Below are positions 11,396 to 23,489 of a DNA stretch of 64,000 nt, one piece after another. The translations under genes were made by a program, and so were the position numbers. The stretch comes from Thysanoteuthis rhombus (lineage: Eukaryota > Mollusca > Cephalopoda > Oegopsida > Thysanoteuthidae). The stretch spans positions 26,384,210-26,448,209 of the forward strand of contig OY735206.1 in assembly GCA_963457665.1 (NCBI GenBank). Direction: 5' to 3'. Each line of letters opens with the position of its first letter. Positions within the stretch are counted from its first letter, which is position 1. A model generated the notes under the pieces. The model made no database searches, had not been told where the DNA came from, and saw only the letters and a program-made list of their open reading frames with translations.

Positions 11396-12530
11396 AATAT
11401 GCTTATATCGTAATGATGAAAAAGCCAGCTTTTTACATCATTTTTCTAATCGAATTTTTTTGTAACCCGATGGTCCCAAAAGGCAAAATCACATCCCTTG
11501 CTTTGTGTTGAGATTATGTGCTCTGGGGGCGATTATCCAAACGCTAAACCAAGAAAATAACTGTTCTGGGTGGATGATAGGTCCCAAAAGCCCAGCAACA
11601 TCACTTACTCTAGATTGGACTAATGTGCCTTAACAGCAATTACCAATGCAAAATTCCATAAATCCATCATCAAGATAAACAACAGTATACATTGACACCT
11701 TCATTAAATTTTTTGAAAGAATATTTTCAAAGTTCTGGACGATAAAGATTTTCAACCTTCTAGACGATAGAGATTTTGCTCCTTCGAGCCAACAGAGAGT
11801 TAGTGAAGCTTTCTTCCGTTTTAAAAAGCCAAAAATTAAGGGGGACTTCTGATTCTTGTTTGTAGTCTAAATAAAATTGGAGACATTCCTTTTCTTCTGA
11901 AGATTATAACTTCTCACGGTTTTAACTGTAGAAAGAACAATGCAGGAATCTTGCTAAGGGGTACAGAGTCCCATTTTCAAAGGTCAAGAGGAGGTGGTGT
12001 CCTCTTTTTAAGGAGGTTTCTTTACAAACCCGATTGTCAAAATTGAATATAGACGTATTTCCTCTTTGAGGGGTTAAAAGACATGAGAAACGTATGGCTT
12101 GAGGATCAAAAGTGGGAAAAATTTTCTCAATTTTTCAAGGGTTTAATGGTAATTAGAGACCCGCCCTTTCAATTAATCAGAAATGAACAGATCCCTCTGA
12201 GTGGAATAATTGATGGGTTTTCTTGTCTCCAAAAAGGAGGGTTAAATGGCGTAACTGAGTGGGGGGGGGGTTATTCCGAAAGGTCTTGACCCCTTGTTGC
12301 AGTTTTCCATATGATTTATTTATAATAGTTCAACTTTTGCATCTCTGGTGATATCGTACAATAGATACTCCCAATAAACATTTGAAGGGATCCCTGAAAG
12401 GATCAAACAGCCCTGGTCCCAAAATTTTTGGTTGCACTTATAATGTAGGGAAACTTATCCAAGTGCCTTTGGTCCTTTTTTTAATCCTCAAATATTTAAT
12501 CCAGCGTAGACGAGTACATCACCCCCCCCA
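11395..12530. other. Unrecognised sequence with small TE-like scraps
   Basis: A block near 11545-11620 (GTTCTGGGTGGATGATAGGT ... AGCAACATCACTTACTCTAG) weakly resembles the RTE leader found at 100-320, but not enough for a call. Near 11735-11790 a short phrase (CTGGACGATAAAGATTTTCA / CTAGACGATAGAGATTTTGC) is repeated in tandem. A poly-G run of ten is near 12260. No gene is supported. Confidence 0.35.
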
Positions 12531-12635
12531 CACACACACACACATGCAATGCTCTTCCATACGAATAGAGTATTATGGTGGATGGGGGATTTACGTGTAA
12601 ATGAATATATCGCTTAATGAAGCCTTACTGACTGT

Positions 12636-13099
<464 letters not shown>

Positions 13100-14090
13100 G
13101 GATGTGTGTGTATGTGTGTGAATTAACCTTTGATGAGGCTGGGAAACACTACTTGATTGTGAAATATTTGATTAAAAGAATATTGATCACAACATGCTTT
13201 TGATTCAGTTCAAGTTTTGGACCTAATCTGTATCCTACATTCGTTACACAGATGCTCAAATAAAAAATGACGAATGTTTGAACAGGGATCATCAAAATCA
13301 GCAATGACCTAAAAAACAGAATGCAAAAACAAATAACTGCAGAGCTAAAAAGCATTGATTTAAAATTAGAAGTCAATTCTGATATTGGAATTGTCAGTTT
13401 TCTACACACTGCATTCAAACCATCCATGATACGGAATGTAGAAGAAAACGTTGAACACAAATCATCCAATCATAATATTGTAAGAGATACTACGTTAAAA
13501 CAGCAAACGGATCCGAAACACCCCCCCCCTTTAATTCAAATTTCCAATGATAGTAGAGAGACCTAAAATAAGTCCCTGAAAGATACAGATTCAATAATAA
13601 ATTAGTATACACAGATATCAATGAGAAAAAGTGAAGAATAGAACTAGGGATTTAATACCGTACAATACCCCGTATTGAAAAACTTGAAACAAAATTATTA
13701 TTCGAATATTTGCCGTTCAATGTAACCCATTGGACGAAATATTTAATGAGTATGTTGTTCTAATTAGTTTAGCTGCATTAGCAACACAGATGAAATAATT
13801 GGTTCACACAACACAATCCCCTAAACAAAGACGTGCACCCAAGAAATATACACAGCAAAAAAGAATCTACCCACAGAGACAAAAAGCATTACCTTAGAAA
13901 TATTAAATACAGCTGAGGGAACACCTTATTCATGGTCATAATCTCTACAGCTGAAAGAACAAGCATATGAAATGTGTACGTTGGCGTAGCAGAAAGGGAA
14001 TAAGAGACCAGTTTACAACTGCACTAGTTTATCTGCACTAAAAAAATATAATGATGACACTGCATGATGAAATCTGCTGAGGATTTGAAA
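13100..14090. other. Unrecognised sequence, possibly decayed LINE
   Basis: The open frame 13321-13566 (81 codons, rich in K, S and N) has no recognised domain. The stretch lies upstream of a weak reverse transcriptase match and may be part of the same dead element, but nothing in it is diagnostic. Confidence 0.3.
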
Positions 14091-14440
14091 AAAAACCAAT
14101 GGACTAGACCTATCATTAGACCTCAACCCACCAAAACAGCCTCAACAGTGGATGCTATAATTATGTACGGGAGAAATTCAGTATATTTACCTTTGAAATC
14201 AAAGGTAATTTTCTAAATGAAAGAAATGAATTGTTTACAAGATGCTGTCTTGCCACAAGGTTCAAGTCAAAATCCTCAAAATGGTACAGATATTGATAAT
14301 TGATAGGAATATAGTCTGCTATGGAATTAATAGGCATAAATCTAAATGATATAAATTATCGATGAGATATTTTCACTGGACAGACACGAAGCGATAAGAG
14401 GTAAAAGTTCCTAACTGCTCAAAAATCTTATCTTAAATGA
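14090..14440 (+). mobile_element. Possible reverse transcriptase scrap (LPQGS motif)
   Basis: Near 14240-14285 the plus strand reads DAVLPQGSSQNPQN, which looks like the QKNGLPQGSVLAPTLFN turn of jockey/I-type reverse transcriptases. The 90 bp before it can be read, with frame changes, as the FLNERN-like block that normally precedes it. No catalytic DD motif can be placed downstream. This rests on one motif. Confidence 0.35.
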
Positions 14441-14549
14441 ATCTAATTCTTACAAATATATTAAACTTCCCTCTAAAATCTAATCCATTCAAAACAAATT
14501 ATATGAATAAATTAATATCAATGGTTGGTACAATAGTGTGCTCAAATTT

Positions 14550-14635
14550 TGATGATGATGATGATGAGGAGGAGGAGGAGGAGGAGGAGGAGGATGTCGA
14601 TGATGATTATGATGATGGAGAAGAAGAAGAAGAAT
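14550..14635. repeat. Compound (GAT)n(GAG)n(GAA)n trinucleotide repeat
   Basis: GAT, GAG and GAA runs in one frame produce an acidic D/E-rich stretch in an open frame at 14437-14745. The open frame is a by-product of the repeat and has no other coding support. Confidence 0.85.
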
Positions 14636-14639
14636 TTAA

Positions 14640-17600
14640 AATGATAATAGGAGGGGAAAAACTCAACTGCAAAACCAGATTAAAGAGACAATTGTCCAAA
14701 CTTAATAATTCAATTACTACTGAGAAATGTACCAAACATGAATAGGCCACGTGTTAGACTATGGAACGAATACAATATAAGACAGAAAGATATTCCCAAG
14801 TCAGTGGAATAGATACACCAGAGAAGACAAGCCAAAGAAGCAAGAATGAAGATATATGGTGAAAGGACTGTCCAATACACACAGAACAATGAGAGGAAGT
14901 TTTACCAGGACCTAAACGGAGAAAAAACATAAAACATAAAACTGGACGCCATAGAAACAAAGCTACACTGGAACAATATATGGGGTCACACAAAAAAAAA
15001 ATACAACAAAGCCCCGGAATGGTTAGAAAAGACGAATTCGAAGATATAGAAAATTGAGAACCAATAGTATTGAATGAAATTGCTTTGAAATACGCTTCCA
15101 ACAAATAGCCAACTCGAAAGCTTCTGGACTTGACAGTATCCACGGATATTGCTCTAACAAATTCACCACACTACTCCAAAGTTGCCTAAATGAAGGCAAG
15201 GTCCCAGAATTGATGATCAAAGGCAGAACTACCCTCTTCAAAAATGATCCTGAAAGAATTGGGGCCAGGCAAGCCATTGTAAACCAATGACGTGCTTACT
15301 GCACACACATGAGGAAAATCCTGACCAGACAAAAAGCTGGGAGAAAATATTCATATACATGGAAAGAAGTGAACCATTACCAAAAAAAAAAAAACATGAG
15401 AGGGGGAATGACTTATTCTACATCAATCACAAGGAGTCAAAAGAAAAAGAAAAATATATAAAAAGCATATGACATGATTTCAGATTGCTGGATACTCGAA
15501 TGCCTCATAATGTTCAAGATCAGTGAACTTGTGATGAAATTCATTGACAGCTCTTTTAAAAACTGGATTATAGACTTAGCAGCCACAGGGTAAAATTTAG
15601 CAGTATAAAAAAGGGCTTTTTCCAGGGATTCTTCCTGTCTCCGTTACTACTTGTCCTTACTATGATACCACTCAACAGAATCCTGAGAAAACAAAAAAGT
15701 ATATCATTTCTCCAAACAAAAAGAACAGTCAACCACCCATTGTACATGGACGGCATAAGACTATCTGTAAAAAACAGGGTAAAGCTTTAAACGCTATCCA
15801 CCAAAACAAAGGTATATAATGGTTACATTGGAATAAAGTTTGGAATAGAAAAATATGCACGAATTGTACTGTACAAAGGAAGGCTCACAGCTGCAGGAGG
15901 ACCCGAACTCCGTCAGCAAGGAGATAAGAGCACTGAACACACAAGACCGATACAAATACCTTGGAGTTTCTGAAGTGACATTATAAAATTGGTAGAAACT
16001 GATACCTTAGGAGATAAAAGAAAAATCAGGGAATAAACTAAACAGCAGGAACTTTACAGAAGGAATGAACACGTGTTGTATCAGTAGTAAGATACACAGG
16101 TCGATTCCTTAGATGGATAAATGAAGAACGCCAATCAATGGATCGGCGAACAAGGCAGCTTATAATAATGCACAAAGCCTTACACCCCAGAGATGACACG
16201 GATAGACTGTAAGCGAAGAGAAAAGTAAGCGGAAGAGGAATGATCAGCATCAAGGACTGTGTCCAGAAAACCGAAGGAGATCTAGGAAACTATGTGCAAA
16301 GAAACAGTGGAGTCATCATGGAGTGCTCTGAAAGCAGCAAAACAAAAGAAAAAGGATAAAACAATAGAGCAAAAAAGAAGATAAAGATAGAAGAAAAAGA
16401 CCGAAGAAACTATGCAGTGTATCTAAAAGACAGATACAGGATGTTGCAAAAGAGAGATCATGGACATGCTGCGAAAAGAAACCTGAAGAATCAGAATCAC
16501 TCATCATGGCAGCCTAAAACAAATGCATCAGACCGAACTATATCGAAACATTGATTGATAAAACACAACCAAACACTTAATACCCCCTATGTGGTGAAAG
16601 AGATGAGATCTAGAACCATATAACTAGGAAATGTAATAAACTAGCCAAGCAGGAGTATAACACAGACATGAAAGAGTAGAAACAGTGATACACGAGGAAC
16701 TTGAGGAAACAAACGGGATTTAATCTTGCAGAAAAGTGGCACCAACACAAACGGAACACAACCCTACAAAATTGAAACAACAAATTTATTTTGGGAATTT
16801 GACATCCAAAATGAGCCCCATCCTTCCAAGCAAGAAGACCAGACCTAGTAATTGTTGACAAGAAGAGGAGAACCTACCAAATAATAGAGGTAGCCGTACG
16901 TGCAAACCACAGAGTGAATAGGAAAGACGGTGAAAAATTGGGAAATATAACTTGGCGACTCGGCGAAAGAACTGACAGAGGAATGGAACATGAAAGTCAG
17001 GATATTACCTGTAATAATAAGTGCACTCGGGATCGTACCGAAGACACTGGAGAAAGGATTGGAGGAATTAGGGGTAAAATGTTAGATTGAGTCTTTGCAG
17101 ACAACAGTACAAATACTGAGGGAAGGATCAAAAATATGAGATCAACAACATCAACTGTTAACAGTGACCTAACAGAGAAGGGGGGAAACACCCAAAAGGC
17201 GTTGAAGGTACGAACCACAGCATTGCTGTGATATGTGTGGAAAAGATTAGAACAGGAGAGGATTGATGAGCGGGGGAACTTGCTGTCACTCAGCCTTTAG
17301 CAATAACCACCTGGCAACTGGTTTGGAATTGTAAACCACAGTACTGCCATGGACTAGGAGAGTGTGAAGAGGTGCGCTAAAGACTTGATGAGACTATCAC
17401 TTGGTCTCCGGCGGTAACCACCAGGCAATTGGTGTGAAAATGCAAAGAAGAAGAAGAAGAAGAAGAAGAAGAAGAAGAAGAAGAAGAAGAAGAAGAAGAA
17501 GAAGAAGAAAAAGAAAAAGAAGAAAAAGAAGAAGAAGAAGAAAAAGAAGAGGAAGAAAAAGAAGAAGAAAAAAAGAAAAAGAAGAAGAAGAAAAAGAGGA

Positions 17601-17696
17601 AGAAGAAGAAAGAAGAAGAAGAAGAAGAAGAAGAAGAAGAAGAAGAAGAAGAAGAAGAAGAAGAAGAAGAAGACGAAGAAGAGGGAGAAGAAGAAT
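14640..17696 (+). mobile_element. R2/NeSL-type LINE with restriction-enzyme-like endonuclease, long degenerate copy with (GAA)n tail
   Basis: The pieces run in order over 2.8 kb. Before the reverse transcriptase are LWNEYNIRQKDIPKSVE (near 14758) and RKFYQDLNGEK (near 14895-14925). The reverse transcriptase has ASGLDSIHGYCSNKF (near 15120-15165), EGKVPELMIKGRTTLFKNDP (15194-15253), GFFQGFFLSPLLLVLTMIPL (near 15617-15675) and LYMDGIRLSV (15739-15770), which stands where the L.YMDD.KL catalytic box should be. The thumb has TRQLIIMHKALHPRDDTDRL (near 16152-16211) and SGRGMISIKDC. The C-terminus has a degenerate CCHC knuckle at 16581-16640 (YPLCGE ... NHITRKC, first Cys changed to Tyr) and the endonuclease core ARRPDLVIVDKK with RPD at 16836-16844 and D at 16857-16859. 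Then follow a 3' leader with two related AATAACCACCTGGCAACTGG boxes (about 17293 and 17412) and a (GAA)n tail. Stops and frameshifts throughout show it is dead. Confidence 0.85.
17451..17696. repeat. (GAA)n tract, about 245 bp
   Basis: Long, slightly interrupted GAA/AAG repeat at the 3' end of the R2-type copy, probably grown from its tail. It creates spurious poly-Arg, poly-Phe and poly-Leu frames on both strands. Long GAA tracts can form triplex DNA; whether this one does is unknown. Confidence 0.95.
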
Positions 17697-18600
17697 GATG
17701 ACGATGGATACAATATGTTGCAGACGAGATAAATGGTTACGCCTAAGAAACCTGAAAAGGGAAACAGAATTTCTCATCATGTTAGCCAAAACCAAATGCA
17801 TTTTGACAAACTATGTCAAGACAAAAATAGACAGAACTCAAACAAACTGCAAATGTTGCTTCTGATGTGGAGGAAGGGATGAGATGGTAAATCTCAAAAG
17901 CAGTGACCTGTAGTCAACTACCCCCCAAAGAGTACAGACAGGGACACAACTGGGGAGCAACAGTGATACACTGGGAACTGACCAAAAAAATAAGATTCGA
18001 TCATGCACACAAATGGCATCAGCACAAACCAGAGACAACCCTGAAAATTAGAAGCTGCAAACTAAACAGGGACTTCGACATCAGAAAGACCATCCCAACT
18101 AAATAGGAAGAACAAACCTGGTGATCATCGACAGAGGGGGTGCTGCCAAATTATAGACATGTCTCTGTTCGAGTATCACAGAGTTAATACGACGGAGAGT
18201 AATCAACGAAGGAAATTCCTAAACCTAGCAATTGTACTCGAGAAGCGGGGGAACATCTGAGCCACGATAGTACCAGTAATGGTAGATGCACTCGGAATCA
18301 TACTGATTACAATAAAAACTCCAAAGGACGAACTGTGGATAAGAGCTATGATCGAGACTATACAGACCATTGCACTACAGGGGGCTGCATGGACACCGAG
18401 GAGCGGAATGGAAATATGAGATCTACGACCCAAAGCTGTTTGCAAAGGCCGAGCAGTCTAGTGGAGAGCATGATAGAAATAATAGAGCTGTTTTGATACC
18501 TAAGGACAGTATGAGAGGAATTCTTGAGATCTAGGGAGACTTACTGGCACTCAGCATCCAAAATAACCACTGGGCAACTGTTAAGAAACTGTGATCTGCG
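17697..18600 (+). mobile_element. Second R2/NeSL-type LINE copy, C-terminal part only
   Basis: This copy repeats the C-terminal layout of the one before it. A knuckle region reads TNCKCCF then CGGRDEMVN (near 17840-17890). The block GRTNLVIIDRGG (near 18107-18140) stands where RPDLVIVDKK is expected, with the essential proline changed. Next come VPVMVDALGIILI (near 18266-18310) and an ETIQTIALQGAAW block (18354-18390) matching the ..IQ+TVLLGTARIL end. The 3' leader has the shared box CACTCAGCATCCAAAATAAC CACTGGGCAACTG near 18548-18580. It starts exactly after the previous (GAA)n tract, so it was either inserted there or the two are a head-to-tail pair. Inactive. Confidence 0.75.
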
Positions 18601-18860
18601 TTGTTGTTTTTTTTAAATGATGCTACGGCCAAGAAAATAACAGATTCCCAGATTTCAAACCATGTCATGAGTTTCTAAATCACTTCAAATGAGTGTGTCA
18701 TGCAAAAGACAATTTCAAGATCTCTGTGGTCTTTTTTTCTAATATTGATATAATATTCGACATGTTATGTACATATTGAGCACTAAAATAGATTATGTGG
18801 CTTCAACATTATGGTCTTTCATGGATTATGTATTCTTCCAGTCATCAAAAAGTACTATAT
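18601..18860. other. Unrecognised AT-rich sequence
   Basis: Nothing is recognised in this short stretch. Confidence 0.35.
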
Positions 18861-18863
18861 ATA

Positions 18864-18864
<1 letters not shown>

Positions 18865-18917
<53 letters not shown>

Positions 18918-18919
18918 CA
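18865..18919. repeat. (TG)n microsatellite
   Basis: TG run ending in GCGCGCGC. Confidence 0.95.
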
Positions 18920-19054
18920 GCAATAAGATTGTTCTATCATTGATTGATAGAGTATCTCGCTTAGTTGATAATTTCTCAAGCACCAGCTACTCTATGATAG
19001 GAACAATATGGTGTGCTTTTCCACGAGCTGCCATCCTAAAAATCTAGAGGCAGC

Positions 19055-19091
<37 letters not shown>

Positions 19092-19290
19092 CAGACAGAG
19101 ACAGAGATAGAGAGAGAGAGATAGAGAGGAAGAGAGAGACAGAGACAGAGACAGACAGTCAGACAGACAGTCAGACAGACAGACAGAAGGGGGGAGAGAG
19201 AAAGGGGGGAGAAAGAGAGAAAGGGAGTGGGATAAGACGTGTGAAAGAAAAAATGAAAGAAAGAAAGATAGAAATAAAGGCAGGAAGAAA
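19055..19290. repeat. (TA)n(GA)n and GACA/GAAA purine-rich tract
   Basis: A short TA run, then (GA)n, then interrupted (GACA)n/(CAGT) units and GAAA-rich sequence. The minus-strand open frame across it (Leu/Ser-rich) is a repeat artefact. Confidence 0.9.
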
Positions 19291-19299
19291 AAGGTCTGC

Positions 19300-20080
19300 T
19301 TTTTCATTGAGCTATGTTTATCAAGCTAATCAAGCCAACCATTACCCATGCAGCTATTAGTTTCCGCCGTTAATTTATGTATACCTATATGTAGGATGTT
19401 AAAGTGTGCCTTTTTATAGAAAATTAAAACGTTTTCGACATTCTATGGTTATTAGATTTTTTTTTCAATTCAATTATCTCTGCTTTTAGTGTTTTGTTCC
19501 GTTGGCAAAGATGAACATTTCAATTTTTTCCTTTTAGGCATAAGTAACAAGGAGTTTCAATGTTCTGGCATATGTATCATTGTTTGAATATTTCCAGTTT
19601 CAATGAGAGTTTGAGGTTGCCATCGGTTGATCTCCAAAAACATATTGAGAATGTATGTTTTTATATTGTCGTCTGTAAATGATAATATTTCACTTCAAAG
19701 GGGTATCTGTTGGGTTAATATAATTGCTTGATCTACAATATTCGATTTGAGACATTCTTTTGCGAAAGACTATTGTTTGTTTTCGTACAATTACAATTTT
19801 GTTCGTTTAAGCTCTCTCAATTTGTTGTTTTTCGAAAATAAAGATGTATATACAGGATGAAAGGAAGGTTATCCACACTAGAATATTAACCCAAAAATGT
19901 CCTAAATGAGGTTCTAAAAAAAATGTATATATATATATGATAATTCCCAAAACAGTTACGTGGAATACCATGATAACAAAGTATATGGGGAGAGAGGGAA
20001 AACACTGCAGGATATTCAATGAATTACATAAGCAAATGGATGACTGAAGAGACACCAACAAATGTTTCGGATGTTTCTAA
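19300..20080. other. Unrecognised AT-rich sequence
   Basis: No supported feature. The right part may belong to the element that carries the GIY-YIG-like fragment at 20085, but no diagnostic motif was found. Confidence 0.35.
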
Positions 20081-20084
20081 TACT

Positions 20085-20570
20085 TAGTGTTTAAAGCTGT
20101 ACAACACTACCCTAGAACCATCAAATTCTGTAAACCATGCATCAGGAGAAATAGTCTATGTTTCAACCACCTTAAGTACACCAGCACTTCCTCTAGCTCT
20201 ACCACAAAGAGAGTTATTACTTATACCACAGCACTAACGGTCGTAGCAAAACATTATATACCTTCTAGAATATAATAAATGCAATTTACAGTACATAAGC
20301 GAGTTTGCATGACAATTTATTATTAGACTCAACAACTAAAAACACAGAATCTAATTATAAAACAATCCCAGTCAATTTCCTGCAGAACTACACATTTGCA
20401 CATCCGGTCACAATTTTGCAACGGACTCTAGCTTTACTATTATTGAAAAAAAAGAATATCGCTAGAATTATAGAAGGAAATGAGGATATGTGGATCAACA
20501 AACTCAATAGTCTCTTCCCAAATAGATTTAAAACCAAACTTAACATCCTTAATCACACGGATCTCTGAAT
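20085..20570 (+). mobile_element. Penelope-like / GIY-YIG-bearing retroelement 3' fragment
   Basis: The frame 20087-20275 contains CKPCIRRNSLCFNHLKYTST, which resembles the Cys-rich knuckle before the GIY-YIG domain of such retroelements, followed by a KRVITYTTALTVVAKHYI block matching the 'T..LTC.SK.VIYLI' entry. The frame 20305-20568 ends with EGNEDMWINKLNSLFPNRFK, matching the last helix of that domain, W..KL..L.P.GLN. The central part of the domain is missing or scrambled. The family is named from these motifs only. A TA-tailed block follows at 20770-21249. Confidence 0.55.
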
Positions 20571-21160
20571 CATAATCCTCCTATAAACTAAAACTTCACA
20601 TTAACAACTACCCCCTCTCAGATACATCTGATATTTGGAACCTCGAAGTCACTCAGACCCATAACAACTATCACCTTAGTAATGCATCTCACTTCTACGA
20701 ATCAGAACCAGCATATTTTCCTTGACCTGTTAGTTAAACACCTATGAAGTTCCTTAGGCTTATCACCCTGTAATTTTGTACTGTCAGTATCCTATCGACA
20801 CAATCTAACACCGAAGCTCTTAACTCCCACCCTAAACACCTTATGTCCTCTCCAAAACCTACTAATGCCGTTAACACCAAGGACTTCATCAAAGACTGAA
20901 CTTAATCTCACATAACAGGATGACTCTAGCAGATGGAATACCATTTTTTGCTCACAAAGCAAAGCTCTCGATACTGGACTTATGTTCCACAGCAACCAAT
21001 AACCTCTAAAAGTATATACACACACAGTACACACTACTGGAGATAGGAATACCTCCCAGAACACGTCTAGACAATCAATGAAAAAAATATGCTGATGAAT
21101 AAACCTAACTTCCATACACTTCATTCCTGAGTCTGTCTCACTCACTATAGTCCAAATTAC

Positions 21161-21170
<10 letters not shown>
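20570..21170. other. Anonymous block between GIY-YIG fragment and (TA)n tract
   Basis: Pyrimidine/A-rich sequence that may be the 3' untranslated part of the preceding retroelement. Its general layout (C-rich phrases leading to a TA tail) is like the blocks before the TA tracts at 54.7 and 58.2 kb, but I could not align it convincingly with them. Confidence 0.35.

Positions 21171-21249
<79 letters not shown>
21170..21249. repeat. (TA)n microsatellite, about 78 bp
   Basis: Perfect TA run. Confidence 0.97.
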
Positions 21250-21253
<4 letters not shown>

Positions 21254-21865
21254 TGCGTGTTGAGGAAGATGGAGGGGAGAGGAAGAGAAAGAGCAAAAAA
21301 AAAGAGGGGTAAAGGAGAGAGATGTTTAGATGTATTAGTAGCCAGCATTGACAAATAAGTTAATTAAAAATGAAACTTGGTGATAATTACGGATAGTTTC
21401 GTTTTTGTTCGTTTTTTAATAAAAATGTTCATTCAGAATGACGATATACTTTTCACGTGATGGAGTCCAGCCTCGTTTAGAGAGTGGAAAGTACAGCAAC
21501 AGATTCAATGAAGACAATCAAATGTAGAGACTCGACTTTTTATTTGCCAAAATTACAGGTTTATCCGCTAAGTCTAAATCAGGTTTGGTGAGAATGTTTT
21601 TTTCCCCAAATCATTTATTGCAGTTCACGTACTAAAAAGGGAGAAAACCAAACACGATAAACAATAAACAGATATCATTTCCCAGACAAATACCAAACCG
21701 CTTTTGCTACATGAAATACAGGCAGAAGTACTTCCCCTTGTACTGCAGGGTTATTATCACTAACGATAGACGGATAAATAGATCGTCAAAGTTTTGAATA
21801 GTACAATTCTCTCCCTCTATCTCTCTCTCCCTCCCCCTCTCTCATTCCCTATCTCTCTTTCTTAC
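21250..21865. other. Unrecognised sequence
   Basis: A purine-rich start, then anonymous AT-rich DNA. It ends in a CT-rich patch (about 21808-21866) that leads into the (CA)n run. Confidence 0.35.
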
Positions 21866-21866
21866 T

Positions 21867-21868
21867 CG

Positions 21869-21943
<75 letters not shown>
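21867..21943. repeat. (CA)n microsatellite preceded by a CT-rich tract
   Basis: CTCTCT-rich sequence passes into CA repeats with one AA interruption. Confidence 0.95.
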
Positions 21944-21945
<2 letters not shown>

Positions 21946-22420
21946 TCGCTCTATCTTCCTATCTGGCCATTCTATACTATCGTACCCCATATATCTAAAT
22001 TCGTTTCCATCTAACTATCTGCCCATAGATTGATTTACGTACTACAATCATTTTATATTTGGATATCATATATAATGTATTATCTTTTATTCTTTTCCGT
22101 AAAAAGGATCGATTGCGTAAAGACGTTCTATTCACCAGTGATGGCGACTTCATCGGCACTGAGTACTCAATCAAGCCTGAATGATTTTCAGGTTCGGGCT
22201 GTTCAAATATAATTGTTCGAAGATATCGTCTATGAGTAAATTCCTATCATGACAAAGACTTCATTTTAAGTAGAAAAAATGCAAGAATAATGATATTGTC
22301 TCCGATTTAGAGATGGGTCATAAACATTAAAAGATATTCTGGGACAATCAAACTCATTCTTCTGGGTGCTTTTGGTGTTAACACAACGTTTTGGTCGGCG
22401 TACATTAGAACATAAAATAA
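21944..22420. other. Unrecognised sequence leading into the 26-bp array
   Basis: No gene is supported. The last 70 bp may be decayed units of the following array. Confidence 0.35.
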
Positions 22421-22423
22421 TAT

Positions 22424-22750
22424 GTGTACTTTTAAATGTACAGGAACTAGTTTTCTTCCAAATTAGGATGATTGGTGTATTTTTGAACCTACAGTGGTCA
22501 GTGCACTTTTAGATATCTGTGTACTTTCAAACTTACAAAGGCCAGTGTACTTTTAAACATACAATGGACAGTGTACTTTTAAATATACAATGACCGGTGC
22601 AATATTTAAACGTAAAGTGACTGGTTTGGTTTTATACCTGAAATAATTGGCGCACTTTTAAACTCACAGTGACTGATGGACTTGGAAAAAAGTCAGTATT
22701 ATTTTTAAACCCACTCTTACAAACCTTGAATGACCGGTGTACATTCAGAC
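22424..22750. repeat. 26-bp minisatellite array
   Basis: The unit is close to GTGTACTTTTAAACATACAA plus TGGACA. Starts are seen at 22424, 22475, 22501, 22519, 22545, 22571, 22597 and 22650, with a last decayed unit near 22737. The spacing is 26 bp over most of the core; one unit is shortened to 18 bp and one degenerate unit begins near 22623. About nine units. The best conserved are at 22519-22596. Confidence 0.85.
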
Positions 22751-23029
22751 AACTAATGAGCAATATGGATCTGTAAAGGGGAATGCTGAAAAGTGTTACA
22801 ACGAGTCTTATTGTATCAACAAAGAATACACCAAGACAAGATTATATTGATTACAGATAGGATAGTAATAAACAGTACTTAACAATACCACTAAAGAAGA
22901 TCAGTCGGAGAAATAAAAAAGATGAGTCCACAGTCGTTGAATTAGGATCTAACTAACTAGCTAAAGTACCTGTCTTTTTCATATTTGATATTTGTGGAGT
23001 AAAAGAGGAGTGCTGTATCTTTTGACCAC
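22751..23029. other. Unrecognised sequence
   Basis: No feature seen. Confidence 0.35.
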
Positions 23030-23190
23030 CCAGTTCTGTGTTGGGCAGAAAATCTGCCTCTGGGTTTGAAGCAAAGGTTTTGATCTTACCTCGCTGTACT
23101 GGAAGGGACACTGAAAAGTCTATAGCCCCACTGAAAAATTGTTATACAACGAAACAGCTGTACGTAGATAACACAGTTATTAATCATCAA
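23030..23190 (+). mobile_element. tRNA-derived SINE copy 3, family A
   Basis: The body matches the copies at 12636 and 12900: a B-box-like GGTTTTGATCTTACC at about 23077-23091, then AAAGTCTATAGCCCCACTGA and GAAACAGCTGTACGTAGATA, followed by a TA/TG microsatellite. The A-box region is altered (GTTCTGTGTTGGGCAG). Confidence 0.7.
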
Positions 23191-23194
23191 TACA

Positions 23195-23255
<61 letters not shown>

Positions 23256-23267
23256 ATGTGTGTGTGT

Positions 23268-23306
<39 letters not shown>

Positions 23307-23352
23307 TATATGTATATATATATATACATATATATATATATAAATATGTGTG

Positions 23353-23399
<47 letters not shown>
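23191..23399. repeat. Compound (TA)n(TG)n(TA)n microsatellite
   Basis: Alternating TA and TG runs of about 210 bp. They directly follow SINE copy 3 and probably grew from its tail. Confidence 0.95.
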
Positions 23400-23401
<2 letters not shown>

Positions 23402-23489
23402 TGAACTCGAGGTTAAGGTCAAGTTTTTCACTGTATGGACCACCTGTTCGATAAATCAACGGAAAGAAAAGGCCGCAGAATAAAAACTA

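Noticed and set aside
14437-14745. Acidic D/E-rich 102-codon frame that could suggest a nuclear protein
   Set aside because: The acidic run is a GAT/GAG/GAA microsatellite. The part after it reads as the N-terminal side of the R2-type element.
17354-17865. Long open frames rich in Arg, Phe or Leu on both strands (up to 154 codons)
   Set aside because: They are translations of the (GAA)n tract and have no content outside it except R2-type remnants.
23038-23483. Several 80-100-codon frames made of Ile-Tyr and Val-Cys repeats (also at 12751, 39113-39716, 47506, 52911)
   Set aside because: They are TA and TG microsatellites read as protein.
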